Source of the DNA: Paracoccus sp. (in: a-proteobacteria)
GTDB lineage: Bacteria; Pseudomonadota; Alphaproteobacteria; Rhodobacterales; Rhodobacteraceae
Direction: 5' to 3'
NCBI RefSeq assembly: GCF_030538755.1
Contig: NZ_JAUNTJ010000001.1
Location: 1 to 64,000, forward strand
DNA: 64,000 bases
The translations under genes and the position numbers were made by a program. The notes beneath the pieces were generated by a model. The model searched no databases and was not told where the DNA came from. It was given only the letters and a program-made list of their open reading frames with translations. The stretch's first letter is position 1; every line of letters begins with the position of its first letter. Positions 16,275 to 25,267 of this stretch are shown piece after piece.

Positions 16275-16598
16275 ATGCTGACCCTGACCTGTCCCTATTG
16301 CGGCGTCGCCGCCGAGGAAACCGAACTCGCCCCCGGTGGCGAGGCGCATCTGAAACGGATTGGCCCCGACGGCAGCGAGGACGATTTCGAAGCCTATCTG
16401 TTCGCCCGCAAGAACCCCAAGGGCGTGCATCTGGAACGCTGGCGTCACGCCTTTGGCTGCGGCAAGTGGTTTCTGGCCGCGCGCGACACCATGACCTTGC
16501 AGGTCTTTGGCACCTATGCGGCCCAGACCCCCGCGCCCACCGACGAGATCATCGCAGAAATCCGCAAACACCGCCCCGACTGGAGCTATCAGCCATGA
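16275..16598 (+). CDS. soxD: Sarcosine oxidase subunit delta
   Basis: A 107-residue zinc-binding delta subunit. The expected ligands are visible: Cys6 and Cys9 in CPYCG, His58 and Cys62 in RHAFGCGKWF. AGGAGCC-type ribosome site (AAGGAGCCTGAGGG) upstream. Its stop overlaps the soxA start by four bases. Confidence 0.95.
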   Translation: MLTLTCPYCGVAAEETELAPGGEAHLKRIGPDGSEDDFEAYLFARKNPKGVHLERWRHAFGCGKWFLAARDTMTLQVFGTYAAQTPAPTDEIIAEIRKHRPDWSYQP

Positions 16599-19534
16599 GC
16601 GACGCCCCCAAAGAACACGGCCCGTTCCGTCTGGCCCAAGGCGGTCGCCTGATCGACCGCGCCTATTCCACGCCCTTCCGCTTTGACGGGCGGCATCTGC
16701 GCGGGCTGGCGGGCGATACGCTGGCGTCGGCGCTGCTGGCGTCAGGGATTTCGCTGCTGGGGCGGTCGTTCAAATATCACCGCCCGCGCGGGGTGATTTC
16801 CTCGGGGGCCGAGGAACCGAACGCGCTGTTCGGGCTGGGGCAGGGCGGGCGGTTCGAACCGAACCAGCGCGCCACCACCACGCCCCTGATGCCGGGGATG
16901 GTGCTGCGCAGCCAGAACGCCTGGCCCTCGCTGAATGTGGACATCGGCGCGGTGAACAACTGGCTGTATCGGTTCTTTCCCGCCGGGTTTTACTATAAGA
17001 CCTTCATCCACCCCCGCGCGGCGTGGAAGCATCTGTTCGAACCCGTCATTCGCCAAAGCGCGGGTCTGGGCGCGGTGCCCGATCAGCCCGACCCGGACCG
17101 TTACGAACAGGCGTATGACTTTGCCGATGTGGTGGTGGTCGGCGGCGGTATCGCCGGGCTGAGCGCCGCGCGCGAGGCGGCGGATACCGGCGCGCGCGTC
17201 ATCGTGCTGGAACAGACGCCGCATTGGGGCGGGCGCACGCCGACCGACCATGCGGGCGGGCAGGCGGCGGTCGATGCGCTGCTGGCCGATCTGCGCGGGC
17301 GCGACAATGTGGTGCTGCGGCGCAATAGCATGGCGACCGGGCTTTACGACCACGGCTATCTGATCGCGCGCGAGGCTTTGGCCGATCACGATCCGAACGC
17401 GGGCATCCCGCGTCAGCGGCTGTGGCGCATCCGCGCGGGCCGCATCGTGACCGCAACCGGCGCGCTGGAACGCCCGCTGTCCTTTGCCTGCAACGATGTG
17501 CCCGGCGTGATGCTGGCCAGTGCCGTGCGCGACTATATCGACCTTTATGCGGTTGCGCCGGGGCGGCGGATCGTGGTGGTCACGAATAACGACGACGCCT
17601 ATCGCACCGCGCTGGCCGCGCTCGATGCCGGGATCGAGGTTCCGGCCATCATCGACGCCCGCGCCAAACCGGCGGGCGCGCTGATCGACGCCGCGCGCGA
17701 ACGCGGCATCCGCATCCTGCCCGGCAGCGGTATCGCCAAGGTCAAGGGCGGCCGCGCCGTTTCCGGCGTCGAGGTCTGCGATTTCGTCGGGCAGGGCGAG
17801 GTGCGCGAAACCATCGCCTGCGATTGCGTCGCCATGTCGGGCGGCTGGTCCCCTGTGGTGCATCTGTGGTCGCATTGCGGCGGCAAGCTGACATGGGACG
17901 AACGGCGCGGCATGTTCCACCCCGACCCGAACCGCCCGCCGCTGGGTGCCGATGGTCAGGGCAATGTCACCGTGACCGGGGCGGCCAATGGCGATTTGAC
18001 CTGCGCCGGCGATCTGGAACAGGCCGAAGGCGCGATGCAGCCGGTCTGGGTCATGCCCGCCGCCGCGTCTCGCAAGGCGCGGTTCAAGATGTGGCTGGAT
18101 TTCCAGAACGATGTAAAGGTCAGCGACGTGGAACTGGCCGCGCAGGAAGGCTATGAAAGCGTCGAACATACCAAGCGTTACACCACGCTGGGCATGGCGA
18201 CCGATCAGGGTAAGGTCAGCAATATCAACGGCTTGGCGATCCTGTCCAAGGCGCTGAACCAGCCGATCCCGCAGACCGGCACCACGACCTTTCGCCCGCC
18301 CTATACGCCGCTGACGCTGGCCACCATCGCCGCCGAGGCGCGGGGCGAGGCGTTTCAGCCGCTGCGCCGCACCGCGATGCACGACTGGCACCAGAGGCAT
18401 GGGGTGCAATGGGAACCCGTCGGCCACTGGCGCCGCCCCTATTGCTATCCCCGCGCGGGCGAAGATGCCCATGCCGCCGTCTCGCGCGAGATTTTGGCGG
18501 TGCGCAATGGGGTTGGCACGCTGGATGCCTCGACCCTGGGCAAGATTCTGGTCAAGGGGCCGGATGCCGGGCGGCTGCTGGACATGCTTTATACCAACCT
18601 GATGTCCAGCCTGCCGGTGGGCAAATGCCGCTATGGCCTGATGTGCAGCGAAAACGGCTTTCTGATGGATGACGGTGTGGTGGCGCGGCTGTCGGATGAC
18701 AGCTTCCTTGTGCATACCACCTCTGGCGGGGCCGACCGTATCCATGCGCATATGGAGGACTGGCTGCAATGCGAGTGGTGGGATTGGCAGGTCTATACCG
18801 CCAACCTGACCGAACAATTCGCGCAGATCGCCGTCGTCGGTCCCAAGGCGCGTATCCTGCTGGAACGGCTGGGCGGGATGGACCTGTCGCCGGAAACCTT
18901 GCCCTTCATGGGCTGGGCCGAGGGCGAACTGGGCGGCATCCCCGTGCGCATCTATCGCATCAGTTTCTCGGGCGAGCTGTCGTTTGAAATCGCCACCCCC
19001 GCGAACCGCGGGCTGGAGCTGTGGCAGGCGCTGCATCAGGCCGGGGCCGATCTGGGCGTGGTGCCCTATGGCACCGAGGCGATGCATGTCATGCGCGCCG
19101 AAAAGGGCTTTATCATGATCGGCGATGAAACCGACGGCACGGTGATCCCGCAGGATCTGGGCCTGAACTGGGCGATCAGCAAGAAAAAGGCCGACTATAT
19201 CGGCAAGCGCGCGCAGATGCGCAGCCATATGACCGACCCGGACCGCTGGCAGCTTGTCGGGCTGGAAAGTGTGGACGGGCGGATGATCCCCGATGGCGCC
19301 TATGCCGTGGCCGAGGGCGTGAACGGCAATGGCCAGCGCAATACGCAGGGGCGCGTCACCTCGACCTATCAATCGCCGACGCTGGGGCGGCCGATTGCGA
19401 TGGGGCTGGTGCTGCACGGGCCGCAGCGCATGGGCGAGGTGCTGGAATTCCCGGTGCCCGGCGGCGAGGCGATCAAGGCGCGGATCGTCGATCCGGTGTT
19501 CTATGACAAGGAAGGGACCAAGGCGAATGGCTGA
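16595..19534 (+). CDS. soxA: Sarcosine oxidase subunit alpha
   Basis: A 979-residue alpha subunit. The N-terminal ferredoxin-like 2Fe-2S-fold segment (GRSFKYHRPRGVISSG) is followed by an NAD-binding domain (VVVVGGGIAGLSAAREAADTG, about 179-199) and a pyridine-nucleotide oxidoreductase region. A C-terminal aminomethyltransferase (GcvT-like) half (about 610-979) binds tetrahydrofolate and captures the methyl group as 5,10-methylene-THF. ATG 16595 is set by the ATGA overlap with soxD. Its end overlaps soxG by eight bases. A long open frame antisense to it is a GC artefact. Confidence 0.97.
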   Translation: MSDAPKEHGPFRLAQGGRLIDRAYSTPFRFDGRHLRGLAGDTLASALLASGISLLGRSFKYHRPRGVISSGAEEPNALFGLGQGGRFEPNQRATTTPLMPGMVLRSQNAWPSLNVDIGAVNNWLYRFFPAGFYYKTFIHPRAAWKHLFEPVIRQSAGLGAVPDQPDPDRYEQAYDFADVVVVGGGIAGLSAAREAADTGARVIVLEQTPHWGGRTPTDHAGGQAAVDALLADLRGRDNVVLRRNSMATGLYDHGYLIAREALADHDPNAGIPRQRLWRIRAGRIVTATGALERPLSFACNDVPGVMLASAVRDYIDLYAVAPGRRIVVVTNNDDAYRTALAALDAGIEVPAIIDARAKPAGALIDAARERGIRILPGSGIAKVKGGRAVSGVEVCDFVGQGEVRETIACDCVAMSGGWSPVVHLWSHCGGKLTWDERRGMFHPDPNRPPLGADGQGNVTVTGAANGDLTCAGDLEQAEGAMQPVWVMPAAASRKARFKMWLDFQNDVKVSDVELAAQEGYESVEHTKRYTTLGMATDQGKVSNINGLAILSKALNQPIPQTGTTTFRPPYTPLTLATIAAEARGEAFQPLRRTAMHDWHQRHGVQWEPVGHWRRPYCYPRAGEDAHAAVSREILAVRNGVGTLDASTLGKILVKGPDAGRLLDMLYTNLMSSLPVGKCRYGLMCSENGFLMDDGVVARLSDDSFLVHTTSGGADRIHAHMEDWLQCEWWDWQVYTANLTEQFAQIAVVGPKARILLERLGGMDLSPETLPFMGWAEGELGGIPVRIYRISFSGELSFEIATPANRGLELWQALHQAGADLGVVPYGTEAMHVMRAEKGFIMIGDETDGTVIPQDLGLNWAISKKKADYIGKRAQMRSHMTDPDRWQLVGLESVDGRMIPDGAYAVAEGVNGNGQRNTQGRVTSTYQSPTLGRPIAMGLVLHGPQRMGEVLEFPVPGGEAIKARIVDPVFYDKEGTKANG

Positions 19535-20048
19535 GGCACTGGCACATATCGCCCGCGTGGACGGGCTGGGCATGGTGATGATCCGCGCCGATCTGGCCCG
19601 CGCCGGCGATGCAATCGCCGATGCGGCAGGGCTGGCGATCCCGGCGCAGGCGCGCTTCACCACCGATGGCAGCCGCTGGCTGGGCTGGATGTCGCCTGAC
19701 GAGTTGCTGCTGATCGTGCCGGGTGCCGACCGGGCCGGGGCGGTGGCGGCGCTGGAACAGGCGCTGATGGGCGAACACGGGCTGGTGGCCGATGTGTCGG
19801 ATATGCGCGTGGTCTTTGACCTGACCGGGCGCAAACCCGAACAGGTGCTGGCCAAGCTGGCCCCGGTCGATTTTGCCGCGCTGCCCGCCGATGGTCTGCG
19901 CCGCACCCGTGCCGCGCAGGTGGCGGCGGCGATGTGGCGGCAGGGCGAGGGCGGCTGGCGGCTGATCGGGATGCGCTCGGTCGCGGGCTATCTGGCCGAA
20001 ATCCTGACCAATGCCGCCATGCCGGGCAGCGATCTGGACCCGCGCTGA
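19527..20048 (+). CDS. soxG: Sarcosine oxidase subunit gamma
   Basis: A 173-residue gamma subunit, last gene of soxDAG. Visible family segments are WLGWMSPDELLLIVP, DVSDMRVVFDLTGRKPEQVLAKL and a GMRSVAGYLAEIL C-terminus. The gene begins inside the end of soxA, so translation is coupled. Confidence 0.92.
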   Translation: MAEALAHIARVDGLGMVMIRADLARAGDAIADAAGLAIPAQARFTTDGSRWLGWMSPDELLLIVPGADRAGAVAALEQALMGEHGLVADVSDMRVVFDLTGRKPEQVLAKLAPVDFAALPADGLRRTRAAQVAAAMWRQGEGGWRLIGMRSVAGYLAEILTNAAMPGSDLDPR

Positions 20049-20123
20049 TCGACCCGCCCCGGCGGTGGCGGTAAGGCGGCGAAAGTGCTGGCAATCGGGG
20101 GCTTTGTCCGCCACAACAAGGCG

Positions 20124-21221
20124 ATGACAGCGCCCGAACCACAACCGCAGACCGATGCGCTGGCCATGCAGGCCAGCGATGACGGGCTGCATCTGTCGGG
20201 CGCGCTGATGCTGCGCGATCTGCCGCGCCTGCCCGACCCGCCGCCCAAGGCGCTGCACCTGTCGGGCCTGACCCGGATCGACAGCGCGGGCGCATGGTAT
20301 CTGGCCCGCGCCCGCCAGTCGGGTGCGCAGTTGCAGGGGCTGGGCGGCCAGCCCGCCGTCTTTCTGGACCGCATCGCCAAGGCCATCCCCGAACCCGACC
20401 CGCCCGCACCCGCCGCCCCCGGCTGGCGGCGGCTGCTGGAAAGCACCGGGCGGGCTGCGGTCGGGGCAGGGGCCTATCTGACGGAACTGGCCGAATATCT
20501 TGGCCGCTTTGCCGCCGCCCTGCTGCGCGGGCTGCGCCATCCCTCGCAATTCCGGCTGACCGCGCTGGTGTATCACTGTCAGGAAACCGGGATGCGGGCG
20601 ATCCCCATCGTGGTGCTGATGGCCTTTCTGATCGGCGTCGTGCTGGGCTTTCAGGGGGCCAGCCAGTTGCGCCAGTTCGGGGCCGAGGTCTTTGTCGTCG
20701 ATCTGATCGCCATTTCGATCCTGCGCGAACTGGGCATCCTGCTGACGGCGATCATCGTGGCGGGGCGCACGGCCTCGGCGCTGACGGCCTCTATCGGCTC
20801 GATGAAAATGCGCGAGGAAATCGACGCCATGCGCACGCTGGGTATGGACCCCGATCAGGTGCTGATCGTGCCGCGCGTGCTGGCGCTGATCCTGACGCTG
20901 CCGATCCTTGGGCTGATCGCCGATGTCGCCGGTCTGCTGGGCGGTGCGGTCATGTCATGGGTGGAACTGGGCGTGTCGCCGTCGATGTTCCGGGCGCGGC
21001 TGCTGGAAAACATCAGCGTGACCCATGTCATCGTCGGTCTGGTCAAGGCGCCGGTCTTTGCGCTGATTATCGGCATCATCGGCTGTCACGCCGGGATGGG
21101 CGTCGGCAAGGATACCGAATCGCTGGGGCGGATGACCTCATCCTCGGTGGTGGCGGCGATCTTTGCGGTGATCGTGGCCGATGCGCTGTTTTCGATCTTT
21201 TTCGCGCAGGTGGGCATATGA
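20124..21221 (+). CDS. mlaE: MlaE-family ABC transporter permease with STAS-like N-terminus
   Basis: About 365 residues. A STAS-like N-terminal domain (about 5-100; LSGLTRIDSAGAWYLARAR) is joined to the MlaE permease domain (about 135-365), which carries GFQGASQLRQFGAEVFVVDL and GRTASALTASIGSMKMREEIDAM. MlaE with MlaF and MlaD moves phospholipids between inner and outer membranes. A GTG at 20085 in the same frame is an alternative start; ATG 20124 has AAGG upstream. It overlaps the ATPase gene by four bases. Confidence 0.9.
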   Translation: MTAPEPQPQTDALAMQASDDGLHLSGALMLRDLPRLPDPPPKALHLSGLTRIDSAGAWYLARARQSGAQLQGLGGQPAVFLDRIAKAIPEPDPPAPAAPGWRRLLESTGRAAVGAGAYLTELAEYLGRFAAALLRGLRHPSQFRLTALVYHCQETGMRAIPIVVLMAFLIGVVLGFQGASQLRQFGAEVFVVDLIAISILRELGILLTAIIVAGRTASALTASIGSMKMREEIDAMRTLGMDPDQVLIVPRVLALILTLPILGLIADVAGLLGGAVMSWVELGVSPSMFRARLLENISVTHVIVGLVKAPVFALIIGIIGCHAGMGVGKDTESLGRMTSSSVVAAIFAVIVADALFSIFFAQVGI

Positions 21222-21988
21222 CCGATAACGTCATTCAGGTCCGCGACCTGCGCACCCAGTTTGGCCGCAATGTCATCCATCAGGGCCTGAACCTCGACCT
21301 GCGCCGGGGCGAGATTCTGGGCGTGGTCGGCGGTTCGGGCACCGGCAAATCGGTGCTGCTGCGCACCATCGTCGGGCTGAAGCGGCCCGAGGGCGGCACC
21401 GTGCGCGTGCTGGGCATCGACCCGCACAACGCCCCTGCGGCGCAGCGCCGCGCCCTGGGCCAGCGGTGGGGGGTGATGTTTCAGGATGGCGCGCTGTTTT
21501 CCGCCCTGACCGTGCGCGAAAACGTGCAGGTGCCGATGGATGCGGTGCCGGGCCTGTCTGCGGCGGATCGCGATGCGCTGGCCGAACTCAAGGTCAGCAT
21601 GGCGGGGCTGCCGTGGAATGCGAATGAGAAATACCCCTCGGATCTGTCAGGCGGGATGCGCAAGCGCGCCGGTCTGGCCCGCGCGCTGGCGCTGGACCCC
21701 GAGGTGGTGTTTCTGGATGAACCCACTGCCGGGCTGGACCCGATCGGGGCCGATGCTTTTGACCGGCTGATCGTATCGCTGCGCGACGCGCTGAACCTGT
21801 CGGTGTTTCTGGTCACGCATGATCTGGACACGCTGCATGTCTGTTGCGACCGGATCGCGGTTCTGGCGGAAAAGCAGGTGCTGGTCACGGGCACCATGGC
21901 GGATATGTTGCAGGTCGATCATCCTTGGGTGAAAGAATATTTCCACGGTCCCCGCGCCCGCGCGGCCATGGTGCGCGAAGACGGGTAG
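21218..21988 (+). CDS. mlaF: MlaF-type ABC transporter ATP-binding protein
   Basis: A 256-residue ATPase energising the Mla lipid transporter. Walker A is GGSGTGKS (about 38-45), signature DLSGGMRKRAGLARAL, Walker B VVFLDEPTAGLDP, and switch His in VTHD. ATG 21218 overlaps the permease stop (ATGA); the MCE gene follows after 10 bases. Confidence 0.95.
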   Translation: MTDNVIQVRDLRTQFGRNVIHQGLNLDLRRGEILGVVGGSGTGKSVLLRTIVGLKRPEGGTVRVLGIDPHNAPAAQRRALGQRWGVMFQDGALFSALTVRENVQVPMDAVPGLSAADRDALAELKVSMAGLPWNANEKYPSDLSGGMRKRAGLARALALDPEVVFLDEPTAGLDPIGADAFDRLIVSLRDALNLSVFLVTHDLDTLHVCCDRIAVLAEKQVLVTGTMADMLQVDHPWVKEYFHGPRARAAMVREDG

Positions 21989-21998
21989 GAGAGGCGGG

Positions 21999-23243
21999 AT
22001 GGAAACACGGGCGAATTACGCGCTGATCGGGGCCTTTATCCTTGCGGGTTTTCTGGGGCTGTTGGGGTTCCTGATGTGGTTCGCCAAGTTCGAGGTGGAC
22101 CGCCAGTTCGATTATTACGACGTCTATTTCGCCGAGGTCACGGGCCTTGGCGTTGCCTCTCAGGTGCGGTTCGCCGGCCTGCCGGTGGGGCAGGTGGTCG
22201 ATATGCGCCTGTCGCCGCAGGGCGATGGCCGCGTGCGCGTGCGGTTAGAGGTGCGGCAGGGCACGCCGGTGCGCAGCAATTCCACCGCCGCGCTGGAAAT
22301 GCAGGGCGTGACCGGCGTGGCCAATATCGGCATCAGCGCGGGCAGCCCGGCGGCGGCCCTGCTGCGCGACGGGCCGGATGCGATCCCGGTCATCCCCGCC
22401 GCCCGGTCGGCCTTGCAGACTCTGGGCGAAGAAGCCCCCGAAATGGTCGCCCGCCTGAACGAGGTGACGCTGCAACTGACCCAGCTTTTGTCCGAGGAAA
22501 ACCGCGGCAAGGTCGATGCGATCCTGTCCAATGTCGAACGCTCGACCGGGCATCTGGATCAGGCCATCGCCGACATCAGCTCTGCAACGCAGGTCGTGGC
22601 CGAGGTGGCCGACAGCCTGTCGGTGCTGGCCCCGCGTCTGGATACCCTGGGCGAGACGGCTGACGGCACCTTGCAGCGCGCGGACGAGGCTTTGGCCAAG
22701 TTCACCGAAACCGCCGGCAATCTGGATCAGACGCTGGCATCGGGCACCCGCGCGCTGGATACGGTTCAGGCTTATGTCGCCGGCGATCTGGGCGTGCTGA
22801 CCACGCGGCTGACGCAATCGCTGGACAATCTGGACCCGGCGCTGGCCAGTGCCGCCCCCGCGCTGGACGCCGCCCGCAGCACGTTTCAGGGGGCCGACCG
22901 CATCGTGAACACCGACCTTGGCCCGGTCATCGGCGACCTGCGCGACACGCTGGCCAATCTGAACACCGCCATCGCGCAGGTGAATGCCGACCTGCCCGAA
23001 TTTACCCGCCGCCTGTCCTCGGCGGCCGCATCGGCCGACAGCGCCTTCGCCAGCCTGCGCGGCACCATTGACGGCATCCGCGGCCCGGTGCAGAGCTTTG
23101 CACAGGACGGATTGCCGCAATTCGGACTGGCCGGGCGCGACATCCGTGCGCTGGCGCAAAGCATCGACCAGCTTGTGCGCTCGCTCAGCCGTAACCCGTC
23201 GCAGATCCTGTCGGGGCCGCGACAACCCGAATTCCGCCGCTGA
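21999..23243 (+). CDS. mlaD: MlaD/MCE family protein
   Basis: A 414-residue periplasmic lipid-shuttle component anchored by an N-terminal helix (about 9-30). The MCE domain is about 38-118, with VTGLGVASQVRFAGLPVGQV and TGVANIGISAGS. A long coiled-coil/alpha region with repeated LDxxxxxL patterns follows (about 150-400), as in larger MCE proteins that form a barrel and tube. AGGAGAGG upstream fixes the start. Operon member between the ATPase and the auxiliary lipoprotein. Confidence 0.93.
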   Translation: METRANYALIGAFILAGFLGLLGFLMWFAKFEVDRQFDYYDVYFAEVTGLGVASQVRFAGLPVGQVVDMRLSPQGDGRVRVRLEVRQGTPVRSNSTAALEMQGVTGVANIGISAGSPAAALLRDGPDAIPVIPAARSALQTLGEEAPEMVARLNEVTLQLTQLLSEENRGKVDAILSNVERSTGHLDQAIADISSATQVVAEVADSLSVLAPRLDTLGETADGTLQRADEALAKFTETAGNLDQTLASGTRALDTVQAYVAGDLGVLTTRLTQSLDNLDPALASAAPALDAARSTFQGADRIVNTDLGPVIGDLRDTLANLNTAIAQVNADLPEFTRRLSSAAASADSAFASLRGTIDGIRGPVQSFAQDGLPQFGLAGRDIRALAQSIDQLVRSLSRNPSQILSGPRQPEFRR

Positions 23244-23256
23244 GAAAGGTGCCCTG

Positions 23257-23880
23257 ATGAAAGCCGTATTTGCCGCCCTGATCGCCGTTCTGACCATCCC
23301 CGGCTGCGGTGCGCTGTCCGCGCTGCAAGGCGAACCCGACCGCGACGTGTTCGACCTGCGCCCGCCGGTGGACGGAATGCGCCAGTGCAGCGCGCGCGGC
23401 CGCGCCGAACTGACGGTCGAGCCGCCGAAATCGGGCGGCGATCTGGACACCGAACGCATCATGATCCGGCCCAACCCGTTGCAGGTGCAATACCTGCCCG
23501 ATGCGCGCTGGTCGGATACGGTGCCCACCATGGTGCAGACCCTGCTGGTGCGCACGCTGGGGTCTTATGACGTGTTCAGCCATGTGGGCCGCGCGCCCCT
23601 GGGCATGTCGGGCGATGTGGCGCTGCTGACCGAGATCAGCGATTTCAACGCCGTCACCGGCGAGGGCGGCACCCGCATCCTGATGCGCATCGACGCCCAG
23701 CTGGTCGAGGAAATGGGCGCGACCGTCATCGCCCGCCGCCAGTTCCGCGCCGATGTGCCCGCCACCAGCACCGCGACGGCACAACTGATCCCGGCCTTCG
23801 ATGCCGCCAGCCAGCAGGTGCTGTCCGAGATCAGCACATGGGCGGTCGGCGCGGTCGGCAGGGGCGCGACCTGCCGCTGA
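23257..23880 (+). CDS. ABC-type transport auxiliary lipoprotein (PqiC/ABC_trans_aux)
   Basis: A 207-residue outer-membrane lipoprotein candidate. The signal peptide ends in a lipobox-like IPGC, with Cys17 as lipidation site. The body carries the family pattern IMIRPNPLQVQYLPDARWSD followed by VPTMVQTLLVRTL. It probably serves as the outer-membrane end of the Mla/MCE transporter encoded just upstream. ATG 23257 follows GAAAGG. Confidence 0.88.
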   Translation: MKAVFAALIAVLTIPGCGALSALQGEPDRDVFDLRPPVDGMRQCSARGRAELTVEPPKSGGDLDTERIMIRPNPLQVQYLPDARWSDTVPTMVQTLLVRTLGSYDVFSHVGRAPLGMSGDVALLTEISDFNAVTGEGGTRILMRIDAQLVEEMGATVIARRQFRADVPATSTATAQLIPAFDAASQQVLSEISTWAVGAVGRGATCR

Positions 23881-23930
23881 TGGCCATGGCCGCGCGCCAA
23901 CACAACGCGCGGCCCTGACCGGGGCACCAG

Positions 23931-23958
23931 CCGCTTCCTGTTTGCCCAAATACGCACA
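23931..23958 (+). repeat. Intergenic repeat, family B (copy B2)
   Basis: CCGCTTCCTGTTTGCCCAAA followed by TACGCACA, one base different in the core from copies at 3280 and 37095. It lies after the Mla operon. Confidence 0.65.
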
Positions 23959-23974
23959 GGACCGCGCCGACCCG

Positions 23975-23985
23975 CCCCCCCCCCC
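23975..23985 (+). repeat. Poly-C tract (11 C)
   Basis: An uninterrupted run of 11 cytosines, 75 bases upstream of the ridA start and just after repeat B2. Such tracts can slip during replication; it could also be an assembly length error. Confidence 0.8.
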
Positions 23986-24059
23986 TCGCTGCCATGGCAC
24001 ACGTTGCGTTCCGGCGGGCCGCGCCCTAACCTGAGCGCGACCCAACGCACGAGGAACCC

Positions 24060-24515
24060 ATGTCCATCACCGCCCGCCTGTCGGAACTGAACATCACCCT
24101 GCCTGCCGCGCCCGCGCCTGCGGCGAATTATGTGCCCTATGTGCAGTCGGGAAACCTGCTGTTCGTGTCGGGGCAGATCAGCGCCGGGGCCGACGGGCTG
24201 ATCCTTGGCCGTCTGGGCGATACGATGGATGTGGCCGCCGGGGCGCAGGCCGCGCGAGCCTGCGGGCTGGCGCTGATCGCGCAGGCGCAGGCGGCGCTTG
24301 GTGATCTGGACCGCATCGTTCGGGTGGTGAAGCTGACCGGCTTTGTCAACTCGACCCCCGATTTCACCGACCAGCCCGAGGTGGTGAACGGCTGTTCCGA
24401 TCTGATGGTCGAGGTGTTCGGCGACAAGGGCCGCCATGCCCGCGCGGCGGTCAGCGCCCCGGCCCTGCCGCGTGGTGTGGCGGTGGAAATCGAAGCGATC
24501 TTTCAGGTCGCCTGA
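24060..24515 (+). CDS. RidA family protein
   Basis: A 151-residue YjgF/YER057c/UK114 family protein, of the longer RidA subfamily with an N-terminal extension. RidA enzymes hydrolyse reactive enamine/imine intermediates. Visible: NLLFVSGQISAG, the AARACGLALIAQAQAALGDL helix, VRVVKLTGFVNS, and the C-terminal RAAVSAPALPRGVAVEIEAI. ACGAGGAA precedes the ATG. It overlaps the next gene by one base (TGATG). Confidence 0.92.
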   Translation: MSITARLSELNITLPAAPAPAANYVPYVQSGNLLFVSGQISAGADGLILGRLGDTMDVAAGAQAARACGLALIAQAQAALGDLDRIVRVVKLTGFVNSTPDFTDQPEVVNGCSDLMVEVFGDKGRHARAAVSAPALPRGVAVEIEAIFQVA

Positions 24516-25267
24516 TGCCCGCCCCGCTGCCCACAGCCTTTCTGGATCGCCCCATCGCGCATCGCGGCCTGCACGGGCCGGGTGTGCCGGAAAACAGCCT
24601 TGCCGCCGCCCGTGCCGCCATCGCGGCGGGTTACGGGATTGAACTGGACATCCAGCCTTCGGCCAGCGGGCAGCCCCTGGTGTTTCACGATTACGATCTG
24701 GACCGGCTGACCGGGCAGCCGGGCTTTATCCGCGACCGCGATGGCGACGATCTGGCCGCGCTGCGCCTGACGGGCAGCGACGAACCCGTGCCGACGCTGC
24801 CCGCCTTTCTGGAACTGGTGGCGGGCCGCGTGCCCCTGCTGATCGAGATCAAGGATCAGGACATGCGCCTTGGCCCTGACATCGGGGCGCTGCATCAGGC
24901 CGTGGCGGCGGCTTTGGCGGGCTATGCCGGGCCGGTGGCGGTGATGTCGTTCAACCCGCATGTCGTCACGGGTTTTCACGCGCTGGCCCCGCAGATCGCC
25001 TGTGGCCTGACCACCTGCGGCTATACCGCCGGGGATTGGCCGATGATCGACGCCGCCCGCCGCGCGCATCTGGCCGCGATCGCCGATTTCGACGCCTCGG
25101 GCAGCGGCTTTGTGTCGCACGATCACAGCGATCTGGATAACCCCGCCGTCGCCGCGCTAAAGGCGCGCGGCGTGCCGGTGCTGTGCTGGACCATCCGCAG
25201 CAAGGCGCAGGAAACTGCTGCCCGCCGCATCGCCGATAATATCACCTTCGAAGGCTACGCCGCCTGA
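24515..25267 (+). CDS. Glycerophosphodiester phosphodiesterase
   Basis: A 250-residue GDPD-family TIM-barrel enzyme (UgpQ-like) that hydrolyses glycerophosphodiesters to glycerol-3-phosphate and an alcohol. Catalytic signature: HRG in PIAHRGLHG with ENS, E-D in GIELDIQ, and His in LVFHDYDLDRLTG; metal ligand E in LLIEIKDQD. No signal peptide, so cytosolic. Coupled to ridA, and overlaps convergent mnmD by 13 bases at its end. Confidence 0.93.
   Translation: MPAPLPTAFLDRPIAHRGLHGPGVPENSLAAARAAIAAGYGIELDIQPSASGQPLVFHDYDLDRLTGQPGFIRDRDGDDLAALRLTGSDEPVPTLPAFLELVAGRVPLLIEIKDQDMRLGPDIGALHQAVAAALAGYAGPVAVMSFNPHVVTGFHALAPQIACGLTTCGYTAGDWPMIDAARRAHLAAIADFDASGSGFVSHDHSDLDNPAVAALKARGVPVLCWTIRSKAQETAARRIADNITFEGYAA

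Noticed and set aside
16742..19906. Very long open frame antisense to soxA (1054 codons)
   Set aside because: Soxa on the plus strand has clear domains. The antisense frame is His/Gln/Arg/Gly-rich with no recognisable motif and exists because GC-rich third positions remove stops.
14297..20048. Sox genes read as a sulfur-oxidation (thiosulfate) cluster
   Set aside because: The proteins are sarcosine oxidase subunits (flavin and GcvT-like domains, zinc delta subunit), not SoxA/B of thiosulfate oxidation.
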